64,000 nt of DNA. Origin: Nyssa sinensis (lineage: Eukaryota; Streptophyta; Magnoliopsida; Cornales; Nyssaceae). Shown here piece by piece: positions 11,050 to 23,800 of this stretch (position 1 is its first letter; each line of letters opens with the position of its first letter). Both the position numbers and the translations under genes were made by a program. The stretch is taken from contig CM018031.1 of assembly GCA_008638375.1 (NCBI GenBank), forward strand, positions 5,294,062 to 5,358,061, written 5' to 3'. Below the pieces are notes generated by a model. The model was not told the DNA's origin, made no database searches, and saw only the letters and a program-made list of their open reading frames with translations.

Positions 11050-14000
11050 CTAGTTTGTGATTCTGCTCAATGGAGTATCTGAGGGCTTACAGCCAAGCAT
11101 ACCTGTTTCCTTAAGGAGATCAAAGATATATTTCTGTTGAAAAATAAAGATGCCATTTCTAGAGTATGCTACTTTAATTCCCAAGAAATATTTTAGTTGT
11201 TCCAGTTCTTTTATTTCAAATTCTTTGGCCAACTGCTTTATAAGTTTCTCAATTTCTCCAAAGTCATCTCCAGTTACAATTAATGTCATCAACATAAACA
11301 ATCAAGACTGTAATTTTACCAATTTTCGATCGTTTGATGAAGAGTGTATGGTCATCTTAGCTCTGCTTGAAATCCATGTTCTTCATTGCACTGGTAAATC
11401 TCCCAAACCATGCTCTAGGGGACTGTTTTAACCTATGTAGGGCTTTCTTCAATCTATACACATTTTTGTCTCTAAAGTTTTCAGTGAAACCCAAAGGTGC
11501 CTTCATGTAGACTTCTTTCTCTAAATCACTATGCAAAAACGCATTCTTAACATTAAATTGCTGCAAGGACCACCCAATGTTAACCACTAAAGATAATAGT
11601 ACTCTAATAGTGTTCATTTTTGCAACTAGGGGAAAATGCCTCCTAATAGTCTACTCCATATGTCTGAGTGTAACCTTTGGTCACAAGTCTAGCTTTATAT
11701 CTTTTCAAGGTTCCATCAGCTTTATACTTCACAATAAACACCCATTTACACCTTACTAGTTTCTTCTCTTTTGGTAACTCAACTATATCCTATGTCTTAT
11801 TTTTTTCTGGAGCTCTTATTTCCTCACTCATGACTTTTTTTCCATTTCTCATCCCTAAATGCCTCTTGGACTATTTGTGAAATTTTAATGGTGTGCAAAT
11901 CTGTGAGAAATGCTTTATGTAGTGGGTAAAGTCTATCAAAGGAGATAAAGTTTGCTATGGGGTGTTGAGTGCATTTTCGTGCTGCTTTCCTAAGGGTAAT
12001 TGGTATATCAAAATCTGTAAAAAGAGGATTTTGAGATGGAGAAAGATTTTCAGTACCTGCTATAGGTTCGACTTCTTGGCTTTGCACTAGTTCAGGTTCA
12101 GACTTTTTCCTTCTTGAATATTCTTATAATGGCAAGGTAGTACCATCACTACTTGCTTTCTCATCAGGAATTTTTTCAGTTTCATTTGGAGATAAGGATG
12201 TTTCTATTAGAGAAAGAGAACAAGATGTTTCTGCTGGAGAAAGAAAACCAGCAGAAGGAATGAGTGTTTTAGGAGCTGAAATGTCAATATTATCAAAACT
12301 GAGATGAAATTAAACTTATCTTCTGATAAATGCTCCCCCTAGAGATAAGTTTCAGCAAAAAAGACTTGTTTTCAGCGAAGGTAATATCTTTAGAGACAAA
12401 TAATTTTTTTGAACTGGGATGATAGTATTTATACCCCTTTTTGGTTGAGGAATAACCAAGGAAGCCACACTTAAGGGTTCTAGGATCCAATTTACCCCAG
12501 TTTTGTGCATGAATGTGAACATAGGAGATACAATAGAATATTTTTGGTGGTAATTGGGTAAACTTATTGAATTCATGATAGAATTGTGAAATGACACTGA
12601 CTGGAGTTTTATTGCCCAATACTCTTAAAGGTAGACGGTTTATGAGATGAGTTAAAGTTAACATGGCGCCCCCCTAATAGGATTTAGGCACTTGTTCCTC
12701 AAATAAAAGGGCTCGGATTGTTTCAAAAAGATGACAGTTTTTTCATTCTGCAATCTTGTTCTGTTGTGGAGTATCTGTACATGATGATTGATTGGTGTAT
12801 TATCCCTTCCCTTTGAAAAAATGGTGACAGAAACTGGTTAAAGTATTCTTTCCCGTTGTTTGATCTAATATTTTTAATCTGCACATCAAACTGATTTTGA
12901 ATCATTTTAAGAAACATAGGGAATATAGAACTAACGTCAGATTTGTTTTTCATAAGAAACAACCAAGTAACACAAGTACAGTTATCAATGAAAGAAATAA
13001 ACCAGCAAGCTCTAGTAATATTTGGAATCCTACAAGGCTCCCACACATTAGTATGAATCAAAGAGAAAGGATATAAAAATTTATTATCACTTAATGGAAA
13101 TGAGACACGATGATGTTTGTAAAACTGAAATACTTCACAATGAAAAAACTTAGCATCCAAATTATGAAATAAAATAGGAAACATAGTCTTTAATACAAAG
13201 AAAAAAAGATGCCCTAAACGATAGTGATGAAGCCAAATTTGTGCTTTATTTGGTGAGAATTTTTCTAAGAAATGAGATAAAGATAGACGGTCACTACCCT
13301 TGCCACCACAAGTATCTAGAAAGTAAAGTTCTTCTTTCTCTTTAGCAAGCCTAATTATCCTCTCCATAACCGGTTCCTAAAAGACATAATGATTGGGAAA
13401 AAAATGTCACTTTACAGTTTAGGTCTTTTGTAATATGATCTATAGACAAAAGATTTACAAAAAGTTTAGGCACATGAAGAACATATTTCAAAGAAAGAGA
13501 AGGCGTAAGATTGATGGTTCCTTTTCCTACCACGGATGCAAGAGTTCCATTCAGCAACACGAATTTTTTGGTTTCCAGGGCATGGGGTATATGTTGTGAA
13601 ACAGTGTGAAGAATTGGTCATGTAGTGTGTGGCACTTGAGTCTATTACCTAGGTTTCTTACAAAGTATAGTCCTTTGAGACATTAAAGGCTTGAGATAAG
13701 AAATACTTACCTGAGTGTGCCAATGAACGTGAGCCAACCGATTTGTTAAGTGAAGTGAGGAGGCTCCGGAGTTTCTCAATTTCCTCCCTATTTAGTTTAC
13801 CCATCTCCGAGCTGCTACTAGTTAAGTCTTGGATAGGTTTATCATCATCAAGGGCAATATTTGCTTAGTTGCCCCATGGAGCATATCGCTGTTGGGTGTT
13901 GTTGTTTTCGCCAAATGATATTTTTCCCTTCAATTTTTAGCACATCTCTTTAGTATGCCTTGGTTTTTACAATAGTTGCACCAAAGGTCCTCTTTATTGA

Positions 14001-14883
14001 TTGGTGGCTTGTACATTTCTCCATTGTCCTCATTGTTTGAGTTCAGGCCTTTGAATTTGTTTGAAGATGGTGGCTTAACCACGGCCAGGGCAGATCCTTC
14101 ATCAGTAGGAAAGTCCAACATCGTGGTTCTCCATCCCTCTTCAGCGCGTATGATAGAAAATATGTCATTCAAAAGAGGTAAAGCTTGTTTTCCAAACAAT
14201 TGCACCTGAATTTGATCAAATTCCACATTGAGTCCAGCCAAGAACTCATAAATTCTTTCACTTTCCACAAATTTTAACATCAGAGCGGCATCATCACTGC
14301 ACTTCATCTTAATGTTTTGGTAGTAATCGAGTTCAAGCCACAAGCCTTTCAAAGTGTTATAGTACTTGGTAACCGACTTTGTACCTTATTTTGTTGAATG
14401 GATCTTGGTTTTAGTTTCATAAACCAAGGCTGCATCCTTAACTTTAGAGCATGTCTCTTTCACGGTGTCCCATATTTCTCTGGCAGTTGTAAAAAACATG
14501 CAGGTTCCACTTATTTCTAGTTGCATCGAATTCCAGAACCATGACATAATTAAAGAGTCTTCCACGTCCTAAGCCTCAAACTTTGGATCATCTTGACTCG
14601 ACACAGGACCAATCAAGTGGTTGAGTTGTCCGTTACCCTTCAAATACGTCCTTACCCATTGTGACCATACCAGATAATTTCTTCTATTGAGTCAGTATGA
14701 TAGTTGTAGGTTCTGATATTTACCATGTGCAGTCTGGACAGATTGATTTGACTCAGTGTTGGTTGGAACAGTGGTTTCGGATGTGACAGACATTGTGAGA
14801 TTTTTTGGGGTAGAGATTGAAGTATTTGAAGACAATAGAAGGCTAGTGATTGTAGGCAATGAACGACAAGAGATATTCTGCAA
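11050..14883 (-). pseudogene. Broken copia gag-pol, 5' two-thirds
   Basis: Minus-strand fragments in the expected order: a gag leader with an S/T-rich start (14883-14692); a UBN2-type gag segment including ERIYEFLAGLNVEFDQIQVQ and a partial zinc-knuckle WCNYCKNQG (14352-13930); LLNGTLASVVGKGTINLTPS from the protease/pre-integrase region (13560-13351); integrase with WLHHYRLGH and FISFIDNCTCVTWLFLMK (13367-12723); HLINRLPLRVLGNKTP (12664-12293); a linker with ARKCTQHPIANFISFDRL (12087-11824); and RT blocks (11617-11050). Each junction is a frameshift or stop, so no polyprotein can be made. Confidence 0.85.
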
Positions 14884-15389
14884 TCAGCAATGAAGGCTGT
14901 GCAGAAAAAAAATTCCTATATTAGAAGAAACGGGAGCAGAAAAAAAATTAGAGCTCTAATACCATATAGACAAATATCTTTCCTATATTTTAACTGAGGA
15001 AAAAATACAAAATATATAAAGTACAATGGCTACTATTTTAGGAAACTAAATTTACATGAAATCAGGAAACAATCTCTAGAGATTAGGGCCTAATTAACAG
15101 CAATTATAAAAAAAAAAAAAAAAATTAAAGTTTATAGGCTGTACAATCTCAATTTTAAAGGAAAATAAATTCCCTATTTACCGAGTCAACCAAATCAAAT
15201 AGGGATTTGTCAACATTCGGTAAAAAATAATTTCACATTTTTAGACTAAAATTTCACTCTTAATGCTTGGAGCAAAAATATTGAAGTTGAATCAACATAT
15301 TTCATTGCTCTAATTTATACAAAATAATTTAAAAAATCTAATACTTTATGATGATTTAATATTAGTAAAATGAAAAGTTTAAGTAAAGA

Positions 15390-16300
15390 TTCAAATGAGA
15401 CATTTATAATTTGTTTTGAAATTAAAATAATTGAAAATGGTTTAATTAAAATAATAAGATTTCATTATTTTCTTAAATGTGGAACTAAATTTAAACTAAA
15501 TTGATTAAAACAAAGAAATTTCACAGTTTCTTTGAAATTAATATGAATTGATATTAATTTGATAAAAATAGTAAAATCTTATTGTTTTCTTAAAAGAATA
15601 ATTGAATTGAGACTAGTTTCATTAAAATAGTGCAATTTCACTATTTGTAATTGAATTGAATCTTTTTTGATTAGAAATAGTGAAATTTCACTAGCTAATA
15701 AAAATTAGTAAAATTTTATTATTTGGAAAAGAATTGAAACCGCGTTGATTGAAAATAGTGGAGTTTAATTCTTTTTTTAAAACGAAAACTGGATTGATTC
15801 AAATAGTGAAATTTCACTAAATAGAAATGAATTAAAACTGGTTTGATTAGAAAAAGTGAAATTTCACTATCTAATTAAAAGCATTGACTGAAGTTTTTAC
15901 TGATTGAAGCTTAATTTATATTTGTTTCCGTAAAAATAGTAGAATTTCACTATTATCTAAATTGAAATAGTTTTAATTAAAATAGTGAAATTTCATTATT
16001 CCATTGAAAGTGAAACTATATTGAAACTAGTTTAATTCTAACAATGAAGTTTTTCTAATGGTTTGAAAGTGAAACTAAATTGAAACTAATTTAATTCTAA
16101 TAGTGAAATTTCACTATTTCTTTGGGACTTGGGAGTGAAATTTAACTATTTTTTTAAGTCTTAAACTAAATTAAAACTAATTTGATTAAAATAATAAAAT
16201 TTTACTCTTTTTTAACCTGGAACTAAATAGAAATTAATTTCATTAAAATATTAAAATTTCATTTATTTTCATAAAGAATTGATTTTAAAATGATTTGAAC
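15390..16300. repeat. Diverged AT-rich tandem array with a palindromic core
   Basis: A monomer of roughly 60-75 bp, close to aactaaattgaaactaattt plus gattaaaatagtgaaatttc plus actattttcttgaaagtg, recurs about a dozen times with heavy divergence. Its core TAGTGAAATTTCACTA is a perfect 16-bp palindrome. Good copies of the core lie near 15680, 15808, 15856 and 16103. It lies in intron 4 of ankyrin-PGG gene 1, downstream of the copia element. Confidence 0.65.
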
Positions 16301-17912
16301 AATGAAATTTTTATAATAGTTTCTTTGTTAAAACTTCTATTTATTTAATAGTGTCTTTATTTTATATAATAGAGTTGAACCCGTACAATGAACAATCATC
16401 TTGAAGTATTTTTTCTACATTCATATGATGAAATAAATAAATGAGTCACCCGTTGTATATAAGTTGCAAGAAAAAAATACATTTTATTTGTAGAAACTTC
16501 AAATTTTCATAACTTTATGCTCAATTGTCTATTTCTTTGTGAATTATGTGTATTTTTTTTGTATTTTTTCAAGATCTAGCCTACCCCTTAGGTGGTTTGT
16601 ACCCTTGATTTAGCCAAAAAGGCCATTTACAGCCTTAATTTCTCATAAATTTTTTTTCATGAAAAAAGAAATAATTCGCTTTATAATGAAATTTCACTGT
16701 TTGGTTATAATTTTATTTTCCTTCAAAATTTCATGTGCAAGATGGATCTTCTTTGATTGATCTTGATTTTCAGAACCCAAATATATAAATTTTATTGAAA
16801 ACTAATTTGTATATTGTAATTAAGTTATTTAATTTTAAAATTTGAAGAACCTATTGATTTAGGTGCACGATTCATGTGCAAATCTATTAGTGAATTCTAG
16901 AGTAATAATAAATAAAGGATTTGTTTGGATGATCAGATATAAATGTCAAGTTGGATTGGAAAAGAAATCAAATTCAGTAAATTATTGAATATTATATTTA
17001 TACATTTGAACAAGTATCGGATAAGATGCTTGGATATAGTTACATATTATTTTATTATATTTTAATAAAATAATAAAAATTTTGTATTTGTTCCTATATA
17101 ATATTTTTATTCATGTCTACAACTAAAATATTTTTCTCAAGTTCTTAAAAAATATTTTTCTTAATAAAAGCACAAAAAAGTTCTAAAAAAATAAGAATTA
17201 TCCAACATAATGTGTGTGTCTGTATATAAATAAATGTTCAAATGTCGGATAAGATCACAATCATCCTATCCTCCTTCTATCCCGCCAATCAAACATGCCA
17301 AATGATATTTTGCTCTTAAGGTTAAAAAGAATGAGCTTGGGTACAACATTAATTAACAATTTATTTCTGAACTGTTGACTAAGTGTTCTATTAAATTAGA
17401 GGGGAGTTAATTATTTTCAGTTTTTAAAGTTTTAGTCGCAGTCTCACTCATAAAAATGTGAAGAAAGTATGAATAGAATTTTGGTTTAGGAGGAGTGGGG
17501 GAACTAATTAAAAAAATTTAAATTAATAGTTAGTGGATGCTCTAATCAACATTCAAAAATAAACATCGTAGGATGGTTCGTCTTATTAGAGTAGGCTGTC
17601 TTTTGGCATAAACAATCGTATTTGACTAAGTTGTCTTAGGCATAAACAATTTTAAGAATAAGATTTGATAATAATTATTCAAGAAAATTGCAAATAGTTA
17701 AATTATTAAATTTTTTTTTTGGCTGAGTAATATTGGAGTCACCATACAAAAAAAAAAAATGAGAGAATGATTTTTTTTATCGGCCTGGTCTTCTATAGAA
17801 AACAATGTGAAAATTTGATTTTTTTTTTTTTGGGCTAGCTATTGATTGATTTAGATTTATCACAATTACGGTTTTGAAATTTATCAAAGAACCAAAAAAA
17901 ACTAAATTGCAG
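16301..17912. other. AT-rich end of intron 4
   Basis: No coding sequence is seen. About 17560-17870 is collinear with 37665-37870 upstream of the paralogous PGG exon (shared phrases such as ataagatttgataataattattcaaga and gagagaatga). The gene duplication therefore included this part of the intron. Confidence 0.6.
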
Positions 17913-18458
17913 GTTTTAATCAGGGGGCTGCTGATGATGGCTGATGGTCGTCCTGATAGGCAAAATAGGAAGCAAAATAGCATCAGCAAAGTTCCTGCTA
18001 AGCCGAAAGAGGAAATACATAGAGATTTCAGGAAAGAAGCCGATACCAATTTGATAGTAGCTACACTTATAGCAACTGTAACCTTCACAGCTGGTTTCAC
18101 CATGCCTGGTGGTTATGGCAACGACGGCTCAGACAAAGGCATGGCAACTCTAGCAAGACAAGCAGCTTTCCAAATATTTGTCATTTCGAATACATTGGCC
18201 ATGATTCTGTCTACTTGTGCTGTATTTTCCCACTTCTTGGCATCAGGCCTTCCGGACAAGAATAAGGCTCTCAAGTACTATGGCATCGCCACGTTTCTCA
18301 TTGTGGTTGCCATGATAGCAATGGTGGTCGCATTTACTGCAGGAACATGTGGTGTGTTAGCACATTCCTTAGGCCTTGTAATTTACATTGCCTTTCTAGG
18401 TGGCCTCTGCTCCCTCATCTATTGTCGTTTCCTCTGGAAGACATGGCGTGTGCTTTAA
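17913..18458 (+). CDS. Ankyrin-PGG gene 1, exon 5 (PGG membrane domain)
   Basis: Terminal exon of the gene starting at 2053. It follows acceptor ctaaattgcag and continues in phase 0 from exon 4. A basic linker leads into the PGG domain, whose signature TLIATVTFTAGFTMPGGYGN is clear. Four hydrophobic segments follow the usual pattern: the one around the signature, then AFQIFVISNTLAMILSTCAV, FLIVVAMIAMVVAFTAG and LGLVIYIAFLGGLCSLIY. The family's PGG module anchors the ankyrin part in a membrane. If the 13.1-kb intron 4 were not spliced, this would be an orphan exon, but phase and the matching arrangement in the paralogue favour one gene. Confidence 0.87.
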   Translation, partial: VLIRGLLMMADGRPDRQNRKQNSISKVPAKPKEEIHRDFRKEADTNLIVATLIATVTFTAGFTMPGGYGNDGSDKGMATLARQAAFQIFVISNTLAMILSTCAVFSHFLASGLPDKNKALKYYGIATFLIVVAMIAMVVAFTAGTCGVLAHSLGLVIYIAFLGGLCSLIYCRFLWKTWRVL

Positions 18459-18641
18459 GACACCATAGCTTTCAAAATAAATTATGTCTGAAGTTTGTAA
18501 TTATGGTTGTGAACTAGGGCACTAGTCATGAATTTATAGTCATGGCAAATGAATAAGTTTGGTTCTTAGAAGTAGAGTTACAGAAAATTTGCAGAAAGAT
18601 GAACAGGAAGTTGAACGGAGGAAGACTCAAATGAGCACTTT

Positions 18642-18731
18642 GTACAATAAATAAGCATTCTGTCGTTGTACTCTGTTTCACATTGGTACAATAAATAAGC
18701 ATTCTGTCAATGTACTCTGTTTCTCATTCAT
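18642..18731. repeat. Two-copy 45-bp direct repeat in the 3' flank of gene 1
   Basis: The phrase tacaataaataagcattctg with gtactctgtttc following occurs at 18642 and 18687. Both copies contain AATAAA, so each could supply a polyadenylation signal for ankyrin-PGG gene 1. Confidence 0.7.
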
Positions 18732-19113
18732 TTCAATTACTGTTATACAGTCAACTTTTTTTATAAATAATAGGCATGGAAAATAAATTTTTTATTTTTT
18801 ATTAAATTTTCTTATACTTTTACTAATAAAAAATTATTTCATATATATATATATATATATAAATTTTGACACAAAAAAAACCTTATATATAACTTTTCAA
18901 TAACATTTTGATATTTCATAAAAAAAATAAGTATAATATTCAACTTAAGACATATAAAAATTTCTAATTAATATCATTTTAAATTATAAAAGTTATGTTT
19001 CATACATTTACTCTTATCATAATTTTTCTCACTTATAACACTTTCACTTTAATTAAAATCAAATTTATAAATATAATTATCAAGACATATCATAATAAGA
19101 ATATATATATATA

Positions 19114-20190
19114 TGTTAGAAAATAATGGGTTTGAGCATAATAAATAGCTAAACTTTGAGCTAAAATTAAAGTGGGTCCCACAAATTAATTTTAGTGGGT
19201 CCACATGGGAATGTGGTCTCCTCCATGAGGAGATAAAGATTAACTATTGGGTTGCTCAAAACCATTAAGGGGTGAATGAGAAATTGCCTCCAAACATCAC
19301 CACTTGGGAATGGTAACTAAGCCTTGAAACTTGTGCAAAAAGCTTGTGTCCCACATAGGATGGAAACAAGGCTGTTAAAGAGTATATATACACATACCTT
19401 GCTTTGGGGTTTGGGCCCCAAGGGGCACCCCAATTTTGTGGAAGAGGGAGGACCTAAGCAAATGCTTGGACCACCACACGCGCGCGCGCGTCCGCCGCCG
19501 CTGCCCCGGGCCGGGTCGGGCTTGGGTTCGGGTTCTGGGCTCTGGGCTCTGCCCGTCGTATATATATCTTTTTGGAGAAAATTATTTTAAATAATTTTTC
19601 ATTAAATGCTGTCGTTTTGTTACTGTTAAAACAAATCAAAACTGCTGCCGTTTAGTTACCAGATTAATTAGAACCAAAACGTCAAAATAACGTCGTTTTG
19701 CGACGGCGTTGGTTTGAATTTTGACTGAACAGTCGTCCCTTTCCATGGTTGCGCCTGTGTCTGTTCGCCATGAACAGACACAACAGAACCTTCATGACTG
19801 TACCAAACAGTCATGAAGAGGCCTATAAATATCATACATTCACGCACTTATTTGATATAAGTTTTCTAGCATTCTGCATTCAGTGTAGTGTTCGTATTTG
19901 AGAGAGAGTCAAATACTGTTGGTTCGACAGACTTACAGTTTGAAGTGTTGCTTCTGTGAGAGTTAGATCATTGTATCCTGGGAGGCAATCGTCCAAAATC
20001 GTGAGCACCATAGCGAGGGCGAAAATTGTCTTAAGGACATAGTGAAAATCACTAGCTTTGATCAAATTCAGATTTCTGTTTTCTTCTATTTCGTAAGTTC
20101 TTATTTTCTGTTCTGTCAATTCTGTTCTTATTATTTGTTACTGATTTCTGTTACTGATTTATTAAAACAGTACACTATTTTTCAATCCTA
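19114..20190 (+). mobile_element. Probable solo LTR
   Basis: Starts TGTTAGAAAATAATGGG after an AT tract. It contains two TATA-like boxes (gagtatatatacac near 19380 and ggcctataaatatc near 19822), then a region resembling copia LTR R/U5 (tcattgtatcctgggaggca near 19970). The 3' end is unclear; no primer site or pol sequence follows. It includes a GC-rich patch (19480-19560) with a (CG)n run. I cannot see a convincing target duplication because both sides are AT repeats. Confidence 0.5.
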
Positions 20191-20570
20191 TATATATATA
20201 TATATATATATATATTTTATGGTTTCTGTTTCAAACTGATATATATACATATATATATGTATATAACTATTTTATCTCTTTAATAATTAATATTATAAAG
20301 AAATTTTTTTAAAAGATTATTAATTATTAAATAATAAAATATAAAATTATCTATTATAAAATTAAGTTAGTTTCTTAAAAATTTATTAATTATTAGAGAT
20401 TATTAACTTATTAAATATTAATTATAAAATGATCAAATGTATATACACATGACTTAACACTATCAAATTCTAACTCTTCACAACTCAACTAACCATCTAA
20501 CTGATTAACTACTCTTAACTAGCTAACAAATGGAACTAAGTTTCTTACAATCCGTTTACATCCATTGAAC

Positions 20571-20880
20571 GTTTTACACTAGCGTATTATCTCTTCTTAA
20601 GCAAGTAAATCTAACTGAGACAAGGCAAGAGATCTGCCAATTGATCTTCAGTAGAAACATAATGAACAGCCAAATCTTTTCAAGTTATTCTTTTTCTAAT
20701 AAAGTGACTTATCTCAATATGTTTAGTTCTAGCATGAAAGATGAAATTAGAAGCAAGCCCAGGAGTAAAGATGATATCATGCCATATGGTATGAAATGTT
20801 GGGAGAACTATTTCAACGATTTTGAAGGGGCTTCTTCATTTTTTCTAAATAAGTAATATGCATACAATCTTATTCTTGTA
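20571..20880 (-). pseudogene. Copia RNase H remnant, relative of 453-775
   Basis: Closely similar to the remnant at 453-775 (shared phrase gagacaaggcaagagatctg). On the minus strand it reads as a degraded copia RNase H C-terminus (a KH.E motif and a TEDQLAD-like end). No LTRs are attached. Confidence 0.6.
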
Positions 20881-23800
20881 AATAAAGAGACATTTCTACA
20901 ACTTGAGTATGTGACTTCTAAATCATAATAGAATAATTTTACTATTATGGCAAGACTCACCTTTTATAACTATATATATATATATATATATGTTTGTATA
21001 TATGTATATATATAAGTTCTACGAAACAACTAGATTATGTATGTATATATAAAAGTTAAACGAAACGACTAGAATTCTAAGGTGCATAATAAAAAATTAA
21101 AGGAGATAAACAAAACAAAATACACCCAAAAATACACCATCCCCCATGAAACCTAGAAAAGCCCTAAAATTTTGAAACCCTAAAAAACATTAACAAAAGT
21201 CAAAACCATCTGATGTACTTTTAAACTGGTCAAAAATCTCTATCCAACATAACAATAAAATAAAAAAATAAAGTGCTTACAATATGTACAACTTTCTGCA
21301 GCATATAAAAATATACAACAAACACAAATAGAACGAAACAAATGAAAACGAGAAAGACCCAAATCTCGATTCAAGAAACACAACAAAACACAACAAGTTT
21401 AAATTTCTTCTTCAAATCATTAACAGCAACAAAGCATATCACAATGTGCTTGAGATATAAAGATATTAATAGAACAAGTAGGGTTTTGTCAGAAAATAAT
21501 TCTTTAAAATTCATAATTAAATATTATGGATAAAAATTATTTTATTTAAAATTTGTAATTAAATATTATTGATAAAAATTTAATCGTAAAAACCTATTAC
21601 ATCATATTAATTTATAGTCCTAAATTACTACTACTTTAACTAGAAAATTAAAACTCTTATTTTTATATTAATCCTATTACAATAAAAACTATTAATTCCT
21701 ATATTTCCTACACTAAAATCTTAATAAACTAGGAAACTAAAGAAATTAAAAATAAATCAAAATTGAAAAAAAAATAATCAGACCATTACAGTTTAAGATA
21801 GCAATTAGCATGCCCTCCTTCTAACCCACATATATGTTTTCTAGTCTTATTTTTATCTAAACCTTTATTGTTTATGTTGTTCTAATTTTATATTTTGATT
21901 TAAAACTTAATTTTCTGAATTTTATTATTGTTAAATTATTTTTAAATAGTTTTTATGAATTTCTTAAATTTCCCTAACATTTCAAAGCTGTAGTGATGGT
22001 GACCTAAAGGGAAAATCGTAGTCATGTATTATTGCTGCCATAACATGGTAGTGTTAATTGTTTAAGGTGTCCTGCTTCTCAGCCAGCAAGGGCAGAACCA
22101 TGTGTGGGCCCGCCGGGGGCAAAGTTTCCAAAAAAAAAATAATATTATTTACTTGTAATTTTTTTTTTATCCACATGAACTTAGATGATCTCAAATTTTG
22201 TCCCGATCTTATTTCTAATTAAGCTTAACCCAACAATTATCAATAATTTATTATTTTCTAAAATTTTGAATAAAATTTAACCCACCATAAGTTTTGCCCT
22301 AACCCTATTTCTAACTAAATCTAATTCAACATTAACCACAATCCCTTATTTCCTATTGTCATTTATTTCATGAATTTTGATATTTTTTCTAACATTTTTT
22401 GTTTGATTGCTAAGAAAATTTAAGGACAAGAAAAGGAATTAGCGACTTTGTTATTTTTTCCTTAAAATCTCCCCCTATCATCTTCCTCTTCTAGAAAAAA
22501 AAATTCTCCCTAAAATTTTCTTTCCTATCATTTTCCTCTTTGTGAAAAAAAAAAACCCTTATCATTTTCTTTTTTGAGAAAAAAAAAAAACCACAGACCA
22601 ACTTTTTCCAATTTGAAAAAACAATTCTCCTAAAATTTTCTTCCAAAAAAAATTATAGTCCGAAAAAAAGTCTAGTAGGTAAAATAATATGAAGAAATTT
22701 TATAATCATTCAAATCAGTTTATAACATTGTGGTTTAAATTTTAAATTAGAGCATCATGTCTCAAATTCAAATATGAGTTTCTTGTTATGATCTTTTATC
22801 CCTTATTACATATTCACTATAATTTGTTATATTATGAGCAATTTAATAAAAAAAAACTCTGATCCTTCTCAACCGATATCTTCTATGAGATTATGAGTTG
22901 TATCTTGAAATTGACAATGACTACTATTACTTACACATGAAGAGACACTACACCTTTAACATACCGCCAAACTTTTCTATTTATTTAAATGTATATTATT
23001 AACATTGTTGTAATTTTATTTTTGATTCAGAAGTTAATTTTTCAAGTTTTATTATTGTTACATTGTTTTAAAAATAACTATTCATAATTTTTTAAAGTTT
23101 ATAACCGCCCCATAGGCAGCCTCAACCCAAGTACGAACATCTCCCACTCAAACAAACACTGGGCACCAAAGAATGGTGCATCTCTCATAACCTCATTCCA
23201 CAATGCTTTCCTCGTATAGTTTAACATTCGGTTGTGGTAGCCATATTTAACTTTTTCATTTTTTGCTCAAAGTAGCCATTTTATTTTGATATGTATGCAA
23301 TCCATTAGTATTAGATTCAATACCTGTACCAATTCCCATTTAGCTGGTTTCCAAATGAAATTAGTGAAAGAGAAAGAGAACAAAAGAGGAATGATATGAT
23401 CAATTGTGAGTGACGGAATTCGCGATTTGATTGGCGTCCAATGTTACACGCAGTCACGTTAATCAAATTGTGAGTTTTCATCACTCACAACTAACTGTAG
23501 CATTTCTCGATAATAAAAAGAGAGATTTTGAGTTAGATATGATTGAAGAAAAGAAGTTTTTCATATTAAAAAGAAATGAATATTGTATCAAAAAGAATCT
23601 GGTAGGTAGTTGAGTGAGCAAAGAAGAGAAAAGAGATGCGCTTATTAACATAATAGTAGATTTACTTAATCAATTGAAGGACAACAACATGGCCGAATAT
23701 TTGGTCATGGGGAAAACTAAAGAGGGACTTTGATATGATTAAATAAGGCATAAAGCAGCTAACAATATATCTTCAATAGGTTATGATTAAGGAAGGAATT

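Larger units (their letters stand above)
7926..15215 (-). mobile_element. Degenerate Ty1/copia retrotransposon in intron 4
   Basis: LTRs at 7926-8172 and 14965-15215 are collinear with roughly twenty differences by eye and end in tttgtcaaca on the plus strand. The primer site, complementary to tRNA-iMet, lies at 14953-14964 beside the 5' LTR; a polypurine tract (GAGGAAGAG) abuts the other LTR. The flanks tttgg and ttcgg form a near-perfect 5-bp target duplication. On the minus strand, in copia order: gag start (about 14883-14692), gag UBN2 region (14352-13930), protease region, GAG-pre-integrase and integrase (13367-12723), integrase C-terminal part (12664-12293), RT with LQQFNVKNAFLHSDLEKEVY and a degenerate active-site region (11617-11050), then, after a nested insertion, RNase H with CDNKSTINIAHN (8917-8180). 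Frameshifts and stops make it inactive. Confidence 0.92.

Noticed and set aside
19324..19590. Open frame of 88 codons with a GC-rich, Pro/Gly-rich end
   Set aside because: It lies within the probable solo LTR; the GC-rich end is a (CG)n patch, not a protein domain.
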